Assembly: GCA_050248275.1 (NCBI GenBank)
Contig: JBFWSR010000018.1
Location: forward strand, 1 to 64,000
DNA length: 64,000 nt
Source of the DNA: CAILZL01 sp050248275
GTDB lineage: Bacteria; Pseudomonadota; Gammaproteobacteria; Steroidobacterales; Steroidobacteraceae
Direction: 5' to 3'
The position numbers and the translations under genes are program-made. Each line of letters opens with the position of its first letter. Within the stretch, counting starts at the first letter, position 1. Below, in pieces: positions 16,719-26,409 of the stretch. The notes beneath the pieces were generated by a model, which saw nothing but the letters and a program-made list of their open reading frames with translations, had not been told where the DNA came from and made no database searches.

Positions 16719-18461
16719 ATGACTACGACGAATACCGCACTGAAACAATGGGTTGATGAAGTCGCCAAACTGACCCAGCCCGATAAAATCTACTGGTGCA
16801 ATGGATCCGAAGCTGAATACAGCTCATTGATCGAGCAGATGCTGGCCACCGGCACCTTGATCAAACTGAACGAGAAAACCCACCCTAATTGCTATTTGCA
16901 TCGTTCCAATCCCACTGACGTCGCCCGCGTCGAACACCTGACTTTCGTCTGCACTGAAAACCAGGAAGATGCCGGTCCCAACAACAACTGGATGGATCCG
17001 CAAGCAGCGAACGCCAAGATCGACGCGCTGTTCCAGGGAGCCATGAAAGGACGCACCATGTATGTCATTCCGTACTGCATGGGTCCGGTCAACTCGCCCT
17101 ACTCTCGTTGCGGCGTCGAAATCAGCGACAGCCCGTATGTCGTAGCCAACATGCGCATCATGGCCAACATGGGCGCCGTAGCGCTGGCCCGCATCGAACG
17201 CGAAGGCGCCTTCGTCAAGGGTTTGCATTCCACAGGCGATCTGGATCCGAACAAGCGCTTCATCATGCATTTCCCGGAAACCCTGACCATCAAGAGCATC
17301 GGTTCCGGCTACGGCGGCAATGCGCTGCTGGGCAAGAAGTGTCATGCACTGCGTATCGCCAGCTATCAGGCTCGTACTGAAGGCTGGCTGGCCGAGCACA
17401 TGCTGATCATGGGTATCCAGAATCCAGCAGGTAAAACCCATTACATTGCCGCCGCGTTCCCGTCTGCCTGCGGGAAAACCAACCTCTCCATGATGCTGCC
17501 GCCGGACACCATGCCCGGCTGGAAGATCTGGACGCTCGGCGACGATATTTGCTGGCTGAATGTCGGCAGTGACGGCCGCTTGTGGGCCATCAATCCTGAA
17601 ACCGGTTATTTCGGCGTCGCCCCCGGCACCAATCTGAAGACCAATCCCAATGCCTACAAGACGGTGCAGCACGACACGATCTTCACCAATGTCGCGCTGA
17701 CCGCCGATAACCAGCCTTGGTGGGAAGGCATGAAAGAAGGTACACCGGCGATCGACTGGCTGGGCAGGCCTTACGACCCGAAAAACGGTCCGGCCGCGCA
17801 TCCCAATTCGCGCTTCACAGTTTCGGCCAAGCAGAACCCCTGCTATTCGCCGCATACCGAAGACCCGGCGGGCGTCCCCATTTCCGCGATCCTGTTCGGT
17901 GGCCGCCGTCGTGAATTGGCTCCGTTGGTATACGAAGCACGCGACTGGGCGCATGGCGTGTTGATGGGTGCCGGCATGGCGTCCGAAACCACTGCTGCTG
18001 CCGTCGGCCAGGTGGGCGTGGTGCGTCGTGACCCGATGGCCATGAAACCATTCTGCGGCTACAACTATGGCGACTACTGGCAACACTGGCTGTCCTTCGA
18101 AGGTCGCGCCAGCAATCTGCCCAAGGTCTATCACGTCAACTGGTTCCGTCAGGACAAGGACCATAATTTCATGTGGCCGGGTTTCAGCGATAACCTGCGG
18201 GTACTCAGCTGGATATTTGATCGTTGCGAAGGCAAGGTTGGCGCCCATGAAACGCCGATCGGATATTTGCCGGCCCCGAGTGACCTGAATACTTCCGGCC
18301 TGGATATTCAGCCCGATACGCTGCAGGAACTGCTCTCCATCAATCCGGCAGCATGGCGGGCCGAAACCCTCCAGATTGCGGAATATCTCAATGAATTTGG
18401 CAATCGGACCCCTGCCAGGCTCAAGGAAAAGCTCGGTGAAGTACAAAAACGGCTGGCCTAG
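16719..18461 (+). CDS. pckG: Phosphoenolpyruvate carboxykinase (GTP)
   Basis: A 580-aa GTP-dependent PEPCK. The nucleotide P-loop with the reactive cysteine is AFPSACGKTNLSMM (about residues 246-259), followed by GDDICWL (metal site), the GRPYDPKNG region and SRFTVSAKQNPCYS. It converts oxaloacetate and GTP to PEP and CO2 for gluconeogenesis. The ATG at 16719 is preferred to an in-frame TTG at 16701, which overlaps the only GGAG. The ATP type common in enterics is a different family. A strong terminator follows. Confidence 0.95.
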   Translation: MTTTNTALKQWVDEVAKLTQPDKIYWCNGSEAEYSSLIEQMLATGTLIKLNEKTHPNCYLHRSNPTDVARVEHLTFVCTENQEDAGPNNNWMDPQAANAKIDALFQGAMKGRTMYVIPYCMGPVNSPYSRCGVEISDSPYVVANMRIMANMGAVALARIEREGAFVKGLHSTGDLDPNKRFIMHFPETLTIKSIGSGYGGNALLGKKCHALRIASYQARTEGWLAEHMLIMGIQNPAGKTHYIAAAFPSACGKTNLSMMLPPDTMPGWKIWTLGDDICWLNVGSDGRLWAINPETGYFGVAPGTNLKTNPNAYKTVQHDTIFTNVALTADNQPWWEGMKEGTPAIDWLGRPYDPKNGPAAHPNSRFTVSAKQNPCYSPHTEDPAGVPISAILFGGRRRELAPLVYEARDWAHGVLMGAGMASETTAAAVGQVGVVRRDPMAMKPFCGYNYGDYWQHWLSFEGRASNLPKVYHVNWFRQDKDHNFMWPGFSDNLRVLSWIFDRCEGKVGAHETPIGYLPAPSDLNTSGLDIQPDTLQELLSINPAAWRAETLQIAEYLNEFGNRTPARLKEKLGEVQKRLA

Positions 18462-18498
18462 ACAGTAGATTCCAGATAACAGGACTTCGGCAAATAAG

Positions 18499-18534
18499 AA
18501 CGGCTGGCAAAACTATCTCTGCCAGCCGTTTTTT
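18499..18534 (+). terminator. Terminator of pckG
   Basis: An 11-bp perfect stem AACGGCTGGCA / TGCCAGCCGTT with a 10-nt loop is followed by a T-tract, 38 bp after the pckG stop. Confidence 0.92.
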
Positions 18535-18593
18535 ATGTCTGCCAGATCATGCAGGAGCGGCCGCAGTCAATGCGGGCACGGACTAGTTACGCA

Positions 18594-19505
18594 TCATTCT
18601 TCACAGATGAACTGCAGTATCTGTCCCGGAACATTGCCCTCCGGCGTCCGCCCGAGGCCAATCATGCCCTCACCCTTGAGCTGCAGGCTGTCCCGGCGAA
18701 CGAATGATTCTTCACCGGTCTGGTTCAATACGAAAGTGCCATTGGTGCTTTGGTCAATCAGCAAAAACTTGTTACGATTGCATTCGATGCGGGCGTGGAG
18801 GCGAGAAATCAGGTTGCCTTTGATGACGATGTCATTTTCCTCGGCACGCCCCATGGTGACGTGTACCCTGCCATCGGTAAGCACCAGTTCCTGTCCCTGA
18901 AAGCGCAATCGCAGACGTTGTGGCTTTTGTTTATCACGCAACAGGTTGCCCAAGGCCAGGGCGGGCAGCATGCTGGTGGCATCATCCTTATGCCAGAGCA
19001 CTTCGAACAGCTCGTCTTCGTTGCTCTTGCCCTTGAGCATGGCAATATCGATCTGCCGAACCGATGACCGCCACTCCGGCGCCAGACGCTGCACCATGGT
19101 GCCGCTGATCATGATCTGCCCGGCTTTGGCCTGACTGGTCATGCGATTGGCGGTATGCACCGCCGCACCAAAGATGTCGCGATTCTCGAGCACCACCGAC
19201 CCGAAATGGCAGCCAATCCGAATGGCAACAGGCTGCCCTTCGACTTTGAGTTCGGCATGCGCACGGATTTCATGCTGCATCTGACTGGCGGCATTGAGGG
19301 CATTATCGGCGGTCGGGAAAGTCGCCATGATCTCGTCACCAATGGTCTTGATGACGGTCCCCTCATGCGCTTCAGTGGCCGTGCGCATGATATCCACGCA
19401 GGTCAATACCATGTCGCGGGCGCGCAAATCGCCCATGACCTCATAGATGTGCGTGCTACCGACGACGTCGGCAAACAATATAGCGAGTTCAATATCCTTA
19501 CCCAC
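18594..19505 (-). CDS. Class III nucleotide cyclase with C-terminal FHA domain
   Basis: A 303-aa soluble protein. The cyclase domain (about 1-165) holds metal Asp in LFADVVGST, substrate Lys and second metal Asp region in IKTIGDEIMATF, and the transition-state Asn/Arg pair in HTANRMTSQ, so all catalytic residues appear present. An FHA domain (about 205-300) follows with TMGRAEENDIVI, SRLHARIE and STNGTFV. This would make cAMP under control of a phosphothreonine partner. The start is a GTG (19503-19505). It lies 30 bp after dusA. The product (cAMP or cGMP) is not decided. Confidence 0.88.
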   Translation of the reverse strand: MGKDIELAILFADVVGSTHIYEVMGDLRARDMVLTCVDIMRTATEAHEGTVIKTIGDEIMATFPTADNALNAASQMQHEIRAHAELKVEGQPVAIRIGCHFGSVVLENRDIFGAAVHTANRMTSQAKAGQIMISGTMVQRLAPEWRSSVRQIDIAMLKGKSNEDELFEVLWHKDDATSMLPALALGNLLRDKQKPQRLRLRFQGQELVLTDGRVHVTMGRAEENDIVIKGNLISRLHARIECNRNKFLLIDQSTNGTFVLNQTGEESFVRRDSLQLKGEGMIGLGRTPEGNVPGQILQFICEE

Positions 19506-19535
19506 ATCGCGATTATATACATAAGCTGGCAGGGT

Positions 19536-20636
19536 TTAGGCTAGTACCTGATTGTCATGGCCATGCATTTCAACCTGCGGCTGAGTAACGATGCGCAGGG
19601 AATCCGTCAGCAACCTGCTTCCGGACGCTGGTTGCGCCGCACCCTCGCTGAGAAAACGTCGCCAGGAACGTGCCCCGGGCAGTGCGTGATACAGACCCGA
19701 GACATGGCGCACCATGCTGCTTAACCGCTCACCCCGACCCAACTGCCGCTCGACATACTCACCATATGCGCGCAACACTGCGGCACGGTCCGGCAGCTCA
19801 CTGCCGTCGCCGGCCATACATTGATGCAGTTCCGCCAGCAAATACGGATTCTGATAAGCCTCACGACCGATCATCACGCCATCGAACACCTGCAGATGCG
19901 CCAGCACTGCATTGACAGTACGAATGCCGCCGTTCAATACAAAGGTCAGCTGCGGAAACTCTCGTCGCAGAGTCGTAACGACGTCATAGCGTAATGGAGG
20001 AATCTCGCGGTTTTCCTTGGGACTCAGGCCATTCAGCATGGCACGCCGTGCATGCACCACAAAGATATTGCAACCGGATGCCGTCACGGTGGCAATGAAC
20101 TCACGCAGAAACTCAAGATCGCTGCGCCCGGCCATGCCGGGCTCGATGCCGATGCGACATTTCACCGTTACTGGCACCTGCACGACAGCACGCATTGCAG
20201 AGACACAATCACGCACGCGTGCTGCTTCTGCCATGAGGCAGGCGCCGAAATGACCGCTCTTGACCCGATCGCTGGGACAGCCACAGTTGAGATTGATCTC
20301 CCGATAGCCGAACTGCTGGCCGAGACGGGCTGCATGGGCCAGCTCATCCGGATCGCTGCCACCCAGCTGCAAGGCCACCGGCTGCTCTGCTGTATCAAAA
20401 CCCAGCAAGCGTTCGGGATTGCCGTGCACCAAGGCCTTGGCAGTGACCATTTCGGTATAGAGCAAGGCGCTCGGCGACAACAAGCGCATGAAATACCGAC
20501 AGTGACGATCGGTATAGTCCATCATCGGCGCGACACAAATGCGCCGGTCCAGGGCAACGGGATCTTCAGCAAGCACAAGCGGACGCCTGACCAAGGAGGG
20601 GAATGGCAGTGTGCCGCATGCTCCGCAGCGCGGCAA
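19536..20636 (-). CDS. dusA: tRNA-dihydrouridine synthase DusA
   Basis: An FMN-dependent TIM-barrel enzyme with ICVAPMMDYTDRHCRYFMR, YTEMVTAKAL, QLGGSDPDELAHAA, the catalytic cysteine in INLNCGCPSDRVKSG, HARRAMLNGLSPKENR, and the FMN loop NGGIRT. The HARKAWL-like and KENR motifs mark the DusA branch, acting on D-loop U20/U20a. The start is uncertain: TTG at 20636 (366 aa) lies 4 bp after the upstream stop, and TTG 20594 or GTG 20576 would match usual family length better. No clear ribosome site favours one. Confidence 0.92.
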   Translation of the reverse strand: MPRCGACGTLPFPSLVRRPLVLAEDPVALDRRICVAPMMDYTDRHCRYFMRLLSPSALLYTEMVTAKALVHGNPERLLGFDTAEQPVALQLGGSDPDELAHAARLGQQFGYREINLNCGCPSDRVKSGHFGACLMAEAARVRDCVSAMRAVVQVPVTVKCRIGIEPGMAGRSDLEFLREFIATVTASGCNIFVVHARRAMLNGLSPKENREIPPLRYDVVTTLRREFPQLTFVLNGGIRTVNAVLAHLQVFDGVMIGREAYQNPYLLAELHQCMAGDGSELPDRAAVLRAYGEYVERQLGRGERLSSMVRHVSGLYHALPGARSWRRFLSEGAAQPASGSRLLTDSLRIVTQPQVEMHGHDNQVLA

Positions 20637-20640
20637 TCGG

Positions 20641-23600
20641 TCAGGCGGTCTGTCGCAAGGCGATCTGTGGCGATGAACGCGTGATGCGACTCAACGCCTC
20701 CACCGAGCGCGGTTCGGCGATGAAATAGCCCTGGGCATAACCGATGCCGATTTCCGCCAGGGTTTGCAGTACCTGCAACGATTCGACACGCTCGGCGATG
20801 GTCTTGATGCCCATCGCCTTGCCAATCTGGTTGATCGCTTCGACCATGCTGCGATCAATCGGATCAATACTCACTTTCTGAATGAACTGACCATCTATTT
20901 TCAGGTAGTCGACCGGCAGGTTTTTCAGGTACATGAAGGACGACAGGCCGCTGCCGAAATCATCCAGCGAGAACAGGCAACCACGCGCTTTCAGTTCGCT
21001 CATGAAGTGCACGACCTTGGCTAGATTGGCAATGGCTGCCGTCTCGGTGATCTCGAAACAAACGGCGCCGGGGCTCAGATCATGGGTCTGCAACTCATTG
21101 ATCAGGAAATCGAGGAACCGGTCGTCGTTCAATGATGTACCCGACAGATTGATGGCAATCGAATAAGGGCTGAACACCTGATCCTTGCCGCCCTCCGAAC
21201 GGTAATGCGCCAGTGTCCCCAGTGCATGCTGCACCACCCAACGGTCGATCACCGGCATCAGGTTATAGCGTTCGGCCGCCGGAATGAATTCACCGGGCGG
21301 AATCAATGCCCCGCTTTCATCGCGCATGCGCAGCAACAGTTCGTAATGACCACGGGTATCAGGATTGGCGCCAATTGCGACAATCGGCTGATAGAACAGC
21401 TCCAGCCGGTTCTCCTCACAGGCGCGCGTGATGCGCGAAACCCATTGCATTTCGCGATGACGCTGCGGGATCTCATCGTGCTGGTAGGCATGGATGCGAT
21501 TGCGCCCGGAATCCTTGGCGGCATAACAGGCCACATCGGCCGCACTCATCAGACTCACAATGCTTTCGCTATGCCGGTTGATTTCCACGTAGCCGATACT
21601 GACACCGACATTCAGCGCGCCATCCTTCCACATGAAACGGAAATCGCGAATCGCCTGCCGCAGATTGTCGGCAATCGGCATGGCCTCTTCGGCACTGCAA
21701 TGTTCCAGCAGCACGCCGAACTCGTCGCCACCCAGTCGGGCAATGACATCCGTCGTGCGCAACCGTGTCTGCAACAATCCGGTGATCTGTTTGAGCAAGC
21801 GGTCGCCTGCCTGGTGACCGCAGGTGTCATTGACTACCTTGAATTGATCCAGGTCCAGATACATCAACACATGGCGGATGGTGGCGTCGGATTGCGCCGC
21901 CAGCAATGCCGCATTCAGACGATTCTCGAATTCACGGCGGTTGATCAAACCGGTCAATGCATCGTGATTGGCCTGATAGGCCAGTGCACGACGCAAGCGA
22001 CGTTCCTTGCTGACATCATGGAACACCATGACCGAACCGATGATGCGACCTGCCCGATCACGGATCGGCGCGGCCGAGTCTTCAATGGCCACTTCCTGTC
22101 CGCGACGATTGATCAGTACGGCATGATCTGCCGCAGCCACCACCCGACCTTCACGCAAGCAAACTGCCACTGGATTCTCCAGCGCCTGCCGTGAAGTTTC
22201 GTCAACAATGCGGAATACATCCGCCAGCGCCCAGCCCTGCACTTCGCGCGATTCCCAGCCAGTCAGGTCCTGCGCCACTGGATTGAGATACTCGATGCGG
22301 CCTTCGGCATCGGTGGTGATGACCGCATCACCGATGGACTGCAAGGTGACCTGTGCTTTTTCCTTTTCCTCGAATACCGCCATTTCGGCCTGCTTGCGGG
22401 CGCTGATATCGGAAATGGTGCCTTCAAAGCCGACCAGACGGCCTGCAGAATCGCGTACTGCACGGGCATTTTCCACCACGGTCAGCGTCGAACCATCCAT
22501 ACGCCGCAGCTGAAACTCGGCATCGCGCACCTCGCCGTCGCGCGCAATTGCGGCAATGATTTCAAACCGGGCAATGGGATCAGCGTAAATACGCTCCATC
22601 GGCAACGCCAGCAATTCTTCGGCGGTAGCCACACCCACCATCTTCTGCAGGGCGGGATTCACGGAAATGAATCGCCCCTCCACGGTCGAGCTGTACACAC
22701 CTTCAACCACATTATCGAACAGGCTCCGATAACGCAGTTCGCTGTCACGTAATGCATCCTGGCTGCGACGGCGTTCGATGGCGATGCCGGCCAGTTGGGC
22801 AATACGCGACATCAAATCAAAATCACGTCGAATGGGTTGACGCGGCGTATTGAAATACAAGGCTACGGTGCCGAGCTCACGGCCATCGGCTGCATAAATC
22901 AGGCTGGACCAGCACGCGCGGAAACCGGCAGCCAGAGCCAGTTCCCGCTTGTTTTCCCATAAGGCATCACGCGAGATGTCAGCAACCAGCACCTGGCGGC
23001 GCAGATAGACCGCTGCCGCACAAGAACCATTTCGCAGACCGCATGAAACGCTGGCCATGGCTGCGGTGAAAGTTTTCGGTAACGATGGCGCTGCGCAAAT
23101 TCGCAAGCGCTCGCCACGCTCATCCAGCAAACTGATGGAGCACATCGCATCCTTGTTAACCTTCTCCACCATGTCAGTGATGGCGCTCAGGGTGGTGCTC
23201 AGATCCACATTGGCAGCAAGCCGTTCGAATACCCGCTTTTCGCCTGCTGCCAGCAACTCGCCGCGCTTGCGTTCGGTGATATCGGTAATGCTGCCGCGTA
23301 TCAGTTGTCCGGTGGATGACGGCAGGCGTATCAGGCGTACTTCAGTGGCCACTTCATGGCCATCGCCATCGCGATAGCACCATTCGAATACCGGCGCTTC
23401 GCCACTCAGCGCCCGCTTGATTTCCTGCTGAAAGGCTACCGATGATGCGCGGCCATCGGGTTGCGTGACCGGACTGAGCTGTTCCGGGCTCATTTCCAGC
23501 AGCGACACGCGATCCCGCCTGAAAAAATGTGCGGCGTTCTCGTTCGCATCAATCAGCCGATGCGCCGCCGCATCCAGCACCACAATGATTTCCGGTGCAT

Positions 23601-24207
23601 GTTCCACCAGCGTGCGGTAACGCGCCTCGCTGTCGCGCAAGGCGGATTCCGCCTGCTTGCGCTCGGTGGTATCCCGCAAACAGACTACATAAACATTGCG
23701 ACGGCTGACCTTGGTCTTGCTAACGGCCATTTCGGCACTGAACGCAGTGCCATCGGCACGTAATCCCACGGTTTCTCGTGGTGCCAGATCGACTTGAGTG
23801 TCATCCAGACGCGTCGCCAGCAATTCAAGTTCGTAGGCGACTTTCTTGCCATGCATCTCGGGCAGCAGAACATCCAGGGAACGGCCCACCACTTCAGCTT
23901 CCACCCGACCGAATACCCGCTGACCAGTGGCATTGATGGTGGCGATATGACCGGACTCGCTGGTGGTGATGATTACATCCTTGACATGATCCAGTACCGC
24001 CTGCAACTGGCTGGCATTGCTCTCGCGGATCTCGCGGGTCAGCGCATTGGCTTCTTCGGATATCAACTGCATGGAGCGCACCACGCCACGACGTTCTTCG
24101 TCATGACGGACATAGACACGCTCCACTGCAGCAAGCAGACGCGGCATATCAACCTGCCCTTCAGCAGTCGTTGCCTCGCGTAGCTGCTGTTCCAGCAGTT
24201 TATTCAT
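20641..24207 (-). CDS. PAS/GAF sensor with GGDEF and EAL domains
   Basis: An 1188-aa c-di-GMP enzyme without membrane segments. In order: short helical N-terminus; PAS domains at about 65-185 and 190-310; a GAF domain at about 325-480; PAS at about 495-610 and 625-745; GGDEF at about 755-925; EAL at about 935-1180. The GGDEF motif is intact at 826-830, with an RTTD inhibitory site five residues upstream. The EAL domain reads ELLLR at 956 and keeps NLSGTSL, FEITETA and DDFGSG, so both activities are plausible. A cytosolic redox or small-molecule sensor is inferred. dusA starts 4 bp after its stop. Confidence 0.93.
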   Translation of the reverse strand: MNKLLEQQLREATTAEGQVDMPRLLAAVERVYVRHDEERRGVVRSMQLISEEANALTREIRESNASQLQAVLDHVKDVIITTSESGHIATINATGQRVFGRVEAEVVGRSLDVLLPEMHGKKVAYELELLATRLDDTQVDLAPRETVGLRADGTAFSAEMAVSKTKVSRRNVYVVCLRDTTERKQAESALRDSEARYRTLVEHAPEIIVVLDAAAHRLIDANENAAHFFRRDRVSLLEMSPEQLSPVTQPDGRASSVAFQQEIKRALSGEAPVFEWCYRDGDGHEVATEVRLIRLPSSTGQLIRGSITDITERKRGELLAAGEKRVFERLAANVDLSTTLSAITDMVEKVNKDAMCSISLLDERGERLRICAAPSLPKTFTAAMASVSCGLRNGSCAAAVYLRRQVLVADISRDALWENKRELALAAGFRACWSSLIYAADGRELGTVALYFNTPRQPIRRDFDLMSRIAQLAGIAIERRRSQDALRDSELRYRSLFDNVVEGVYSSTVEGRFISVNPALQKMVGVATAEELLALPMERIYADPIARFEIIAAIARDGEVRDAEFQLRRMDGSTLTVVENARAVRDSAGRLVGFEGTISDISARKQAEMAVFEEKEKAQVTLQSIGDAVITTDAEGRIEYLNPVAQDLTGWESREVQGWALADVFRIVDETSRQALENPVAVCLREGRVVAAADHAVLINRRGQEVAIEDSAAPIRDRAGRIIGSVMVFHDVSKERRLRRALAYQANHDALTGLINRREFENRLNAALLAAQSDATIRHVLMYLDLDQFKVVNDTCGHQAGDRLLKQITGLLQTRLRTTDVIARLGGDEFGVLLEHCSAEEAMPIADNLRQAIRDFRFMWKDGALNVGVSIGYVEINRHSESIVSLMSAADVACYAAKDSGRNRIHAYQHDEIPQRHREMQWVSRITRACEENRLELFYQPIVAIGANPDTRGHYELLLRMRDESGALIPPGEFIPAAERYNLMPVIDRWVVQHALGTLAHYRSEGGKDQVFSPYSIAINLSGTSLNDDRFLDFLINELQTHDLSPGAVCFEITETAAIANLAKVVHFMSELKARGCLFSLDDFGSGLSSFMYLKNLPVDYLKIDGQFIQKVSIDPIDRSMVEAINQIGKAMGIKTIAERVESLQVLQTLAEIGIGYAQGYFIAEPRSVEALSRITRSSPQIALRQTA

Positions 24208-24372
24208 TAAGGAACCGAACCTTCCAGCAATCCAATGAGTTGAGTCACTGGCCAGGCGATATTGCCTAGACCAATGATTTCACGGATATATGTGATGGTT
24301 CAGAATCCTAGGGAGAGTTGCTGAAACCGGTTGTGACCCGGCTCGCGTTTTACGTATTCCATGCTGTAAAGA

Positions 24373-24393
24373 CTGCCCGGCAAAGCCGGACAG
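24373..24393 (-). terminator. Hairpin downstream of typA
   Basis: On the minus strand CTGTCCGGC, loop TTT, GCCGGGCAG is followed by TCTTT. One mismatch lies in the stem and the T-tract is short, so this is a weak terminator at best. A second small stem ACGGCG/CGCCGT lies at 24402-24420. The gap 24208-24430 holds no gene. Confidence 0.45.
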
Positions 24394-24430
24394 GGTGCCA
24401 AACGGCGTGATTATCGCCGTAAAACCACGC

Positions 24431-26260
24431 TCAATCGGCGCTTTCCTCGGCACGGCCGGGACGCTTGCGCTCGTGCTCTTTCAACATGCGCTTGCGCAGA
24501 CGGATTTCCCCCGGCGTGACTTCGACCAGCTCGTCGTCGTCAATGAACTCCATGGCCTGCTCCAGAGTGTAGCGAATCGGGTTGCTGAGTACCTGGTTCT
24601 CATCCTTGCCCGAGGCGCGCATGTTTGTCAGCTTCTTGGCTTTGAGCGGATTGACCACCAGATCATTGTCGCGGCTATGGATGCCGACGATCTGGCCTTC
24701 GTACACCTCGTCACCATGCCCCACCATCAAGCGGCCACGTTCCTGCAGGCTGAACAATGCATAGGTCAGCGCCTTGCCCTGACCATTGGAAATCATCACG
24801 CCGTTCTGGCGCTGGCCAATATCGCGATCCAGCACTGGACCGAAGTGGTCGAAAATGTGGTGCAACAGACCAGTTCCCGAAGTCATGGTGCGGAACTCGG
24901 TCTGGAAACCAATCAGGCCACGCGATGGCATCATGTAATCCAGACGCACGCGGCCCTTGCCATCCGCCTGCATGTTGGTCAGTTGTCCACCCCGTTCGCC
25001 GAGAGCCTGCATCACTGCGCCCTGGTTATTTTCGTCCAGATCGATGGCCACGGATTCATAAGGCTCACACGGCTTGCCGTCGATTTCCTTGACCACGGCG
25101 CGCGGGCGCGATACGGCCAGCTCATAGCCTTCGCGACGCATATTCTCCAGCAGCACGCCCAGATGCAGTTCGCCGCGACCATAAACGACGAATTTGTCGG
25201 GATTCTCCGTATCTTCCACGCGCAATGCGACATTGTGCATGGTCTCGCGCATCAGGCGCTCGCGAATCTGCCGGCTGGTCACGAACTTGCCTTCGCGTCC
25301 GCAGAACGGCGAGGTATTGACCTCGAAAGTCATGCTGATGGTCGGTTCATCGACCACCAGGGCGGGTAATGCTTCCGGCCTGGAAGGATCACAGATGGTG
25401 TCGGAAATTTTTGGATGCTCGATACCGGCGAAGGCGACGATATCGCCAGCACTGGCTTCATTGACCTCAACCCGGTCCAGTCCCATGAAACCGAGCACCT
25501 GGATGATGCGCTCGTTGCGAGTCTTGCCGTCGGCACCCACCACCACCACCGGGCTGTTACGGCGTAACTGACCGCGCTTGATGCGGCCAATGCCGATCGC
25601 GCCTACGTAATTGGAGTAGTCGAGCTGACTGATCTGCAACTGCAGCGGACCTTCCCTGTCCACATCCGGCGGCGGACAATGTTCGACAATCGCCTTGAAC
25701 AATGGCGTCATGTCAGCTTCCATTTTCTTGGGATCATTGCCGGCAAAACCGCGTAACGCGGAAGCATAGACCACCGGAAAATCCAGCTGCTCTTCGGTCG
25801 CACCCAATTGATCGAACAAGTCAAAGGTCTGACCCAGCACCCAATCCGGACGCGCTTCATCGCGGTCGATCTTGTTGATCACCACGATGGGACGCAAACC
25901 ATGCGAAAAAGCCTTTTGGGTCACGAAACGGGTCTGGGGCATTGGACCGTCGACAGCATCCACCAGCAACAGCACGCAATCCACCATGGACAGCACGCGC
26001 TCGACCTCGCCACCGAAATCAGCGTGTCCTGGAGTATCGACGATGTTGATGCGGTATTCGCCCCAGGTAATGGCAGTATTCTTGGCCAGAATGGTGATGC
26101 CGCGTTCACGTTCCAGGTCGTTGGAATCCATCACCCGGTCAGGCAAGGCCTTGCGTGCATCCAGGGTGCCGGACTGCCTCAACAACTGGTCAACAAGCGT
26201 GGTCTTGCCATGATCGACGTGAGCGATGATGGCGATATTGCGTAACTTGGCAGTACTCAC
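24431..26260 (-). CDS. typA: Ribosome-associated GTPase TypA/BipA
   Basis: A 609-aa translational GTPase. G1 AHVDHGKTTLVDQLL, G2 region ERERGITILAKNTA, G3 DTPGHADFGG and G4 NKIDRDEA are all present, followed by EF-G-like domains (RGELHLGVLLENMRREGYE) and the BipA-specific C-terminal domain (PSRGLIGFQTEFRT, GQIVGIHSRDND). It helps 50S assembly, especially in the cold or under stress. The start is a GTG (26258-26260) with no strong ribosome site. Confidence 0.96.
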   Translation of the reverse strand: MSTAKLRNIAIIAHVDHGKTTLVDQLLRQSGTLDARKALPDRVMDSNDLERERGITILAKNTAITWGEYRINIVDTPGHADFGGEVERVLSMVDCVLLLVDAVDGPMPQTRFVTQKAFSHGLRPIVVINKIDRDEARPDWVLGQTFDLFDQLGATEEQLDFPVVYASALRGFAGNDPKKMEADMTPLFKAIVEHCPPPDVDREGPLQLQISQLDYSNYVGAIGIGRIKRGQLRRNSPVVVVGADGKTRNERIIQVLGFMGLDRVEVNEASAGDIVAFAGIEHPKISDTICDPSRPEALPALVVDEPTISMTFEVNTSPFCGREGKFVTSRQIRERLMRETMHNVALRVEDTENPDKFVVYGRGELHLGVLLENMRREGYELAVSRPRAVVKEIDGKPCEPYESVAIDLDENNQGAVMQALGERGGQLTNMQADGKGRVRLDYMMPSRGLIGFQTEFRTMTSGTGLLHHIFDHFGPVLDRDIGQRQNGVMISNGQGKALTYALFSLQERGRLMVGHGDEVYEGQIVGIHSRDNDLVVNPLKAKKLTNMRASGKDENQVLSNPIRYTLEQAMEFIDDDELVEVTPGEIRLRKRMLKEHERKRPGRAEESAD

Positions 26261-26409
26261 TGGGGGCTCGGGGCTGATAGTAAAGGGCGCGGATTATACG
26301 ACCCCCAGCCTGCATCGCCATGACTAAATTAGCCTCGCCGGACCGCGGCTGATGACAAATCAATGCAATCAACCGGGCACGGTCAGCACTTAGGAACAAA
26401 CCAAGTCTG

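Noticed and set aside
16824..18446. 540-codon frame on the - strand
   Set aside because: It is antisense to pckG, whose motifs are complete; the antisense product looks like random Gly/Val/His-rich sequence.
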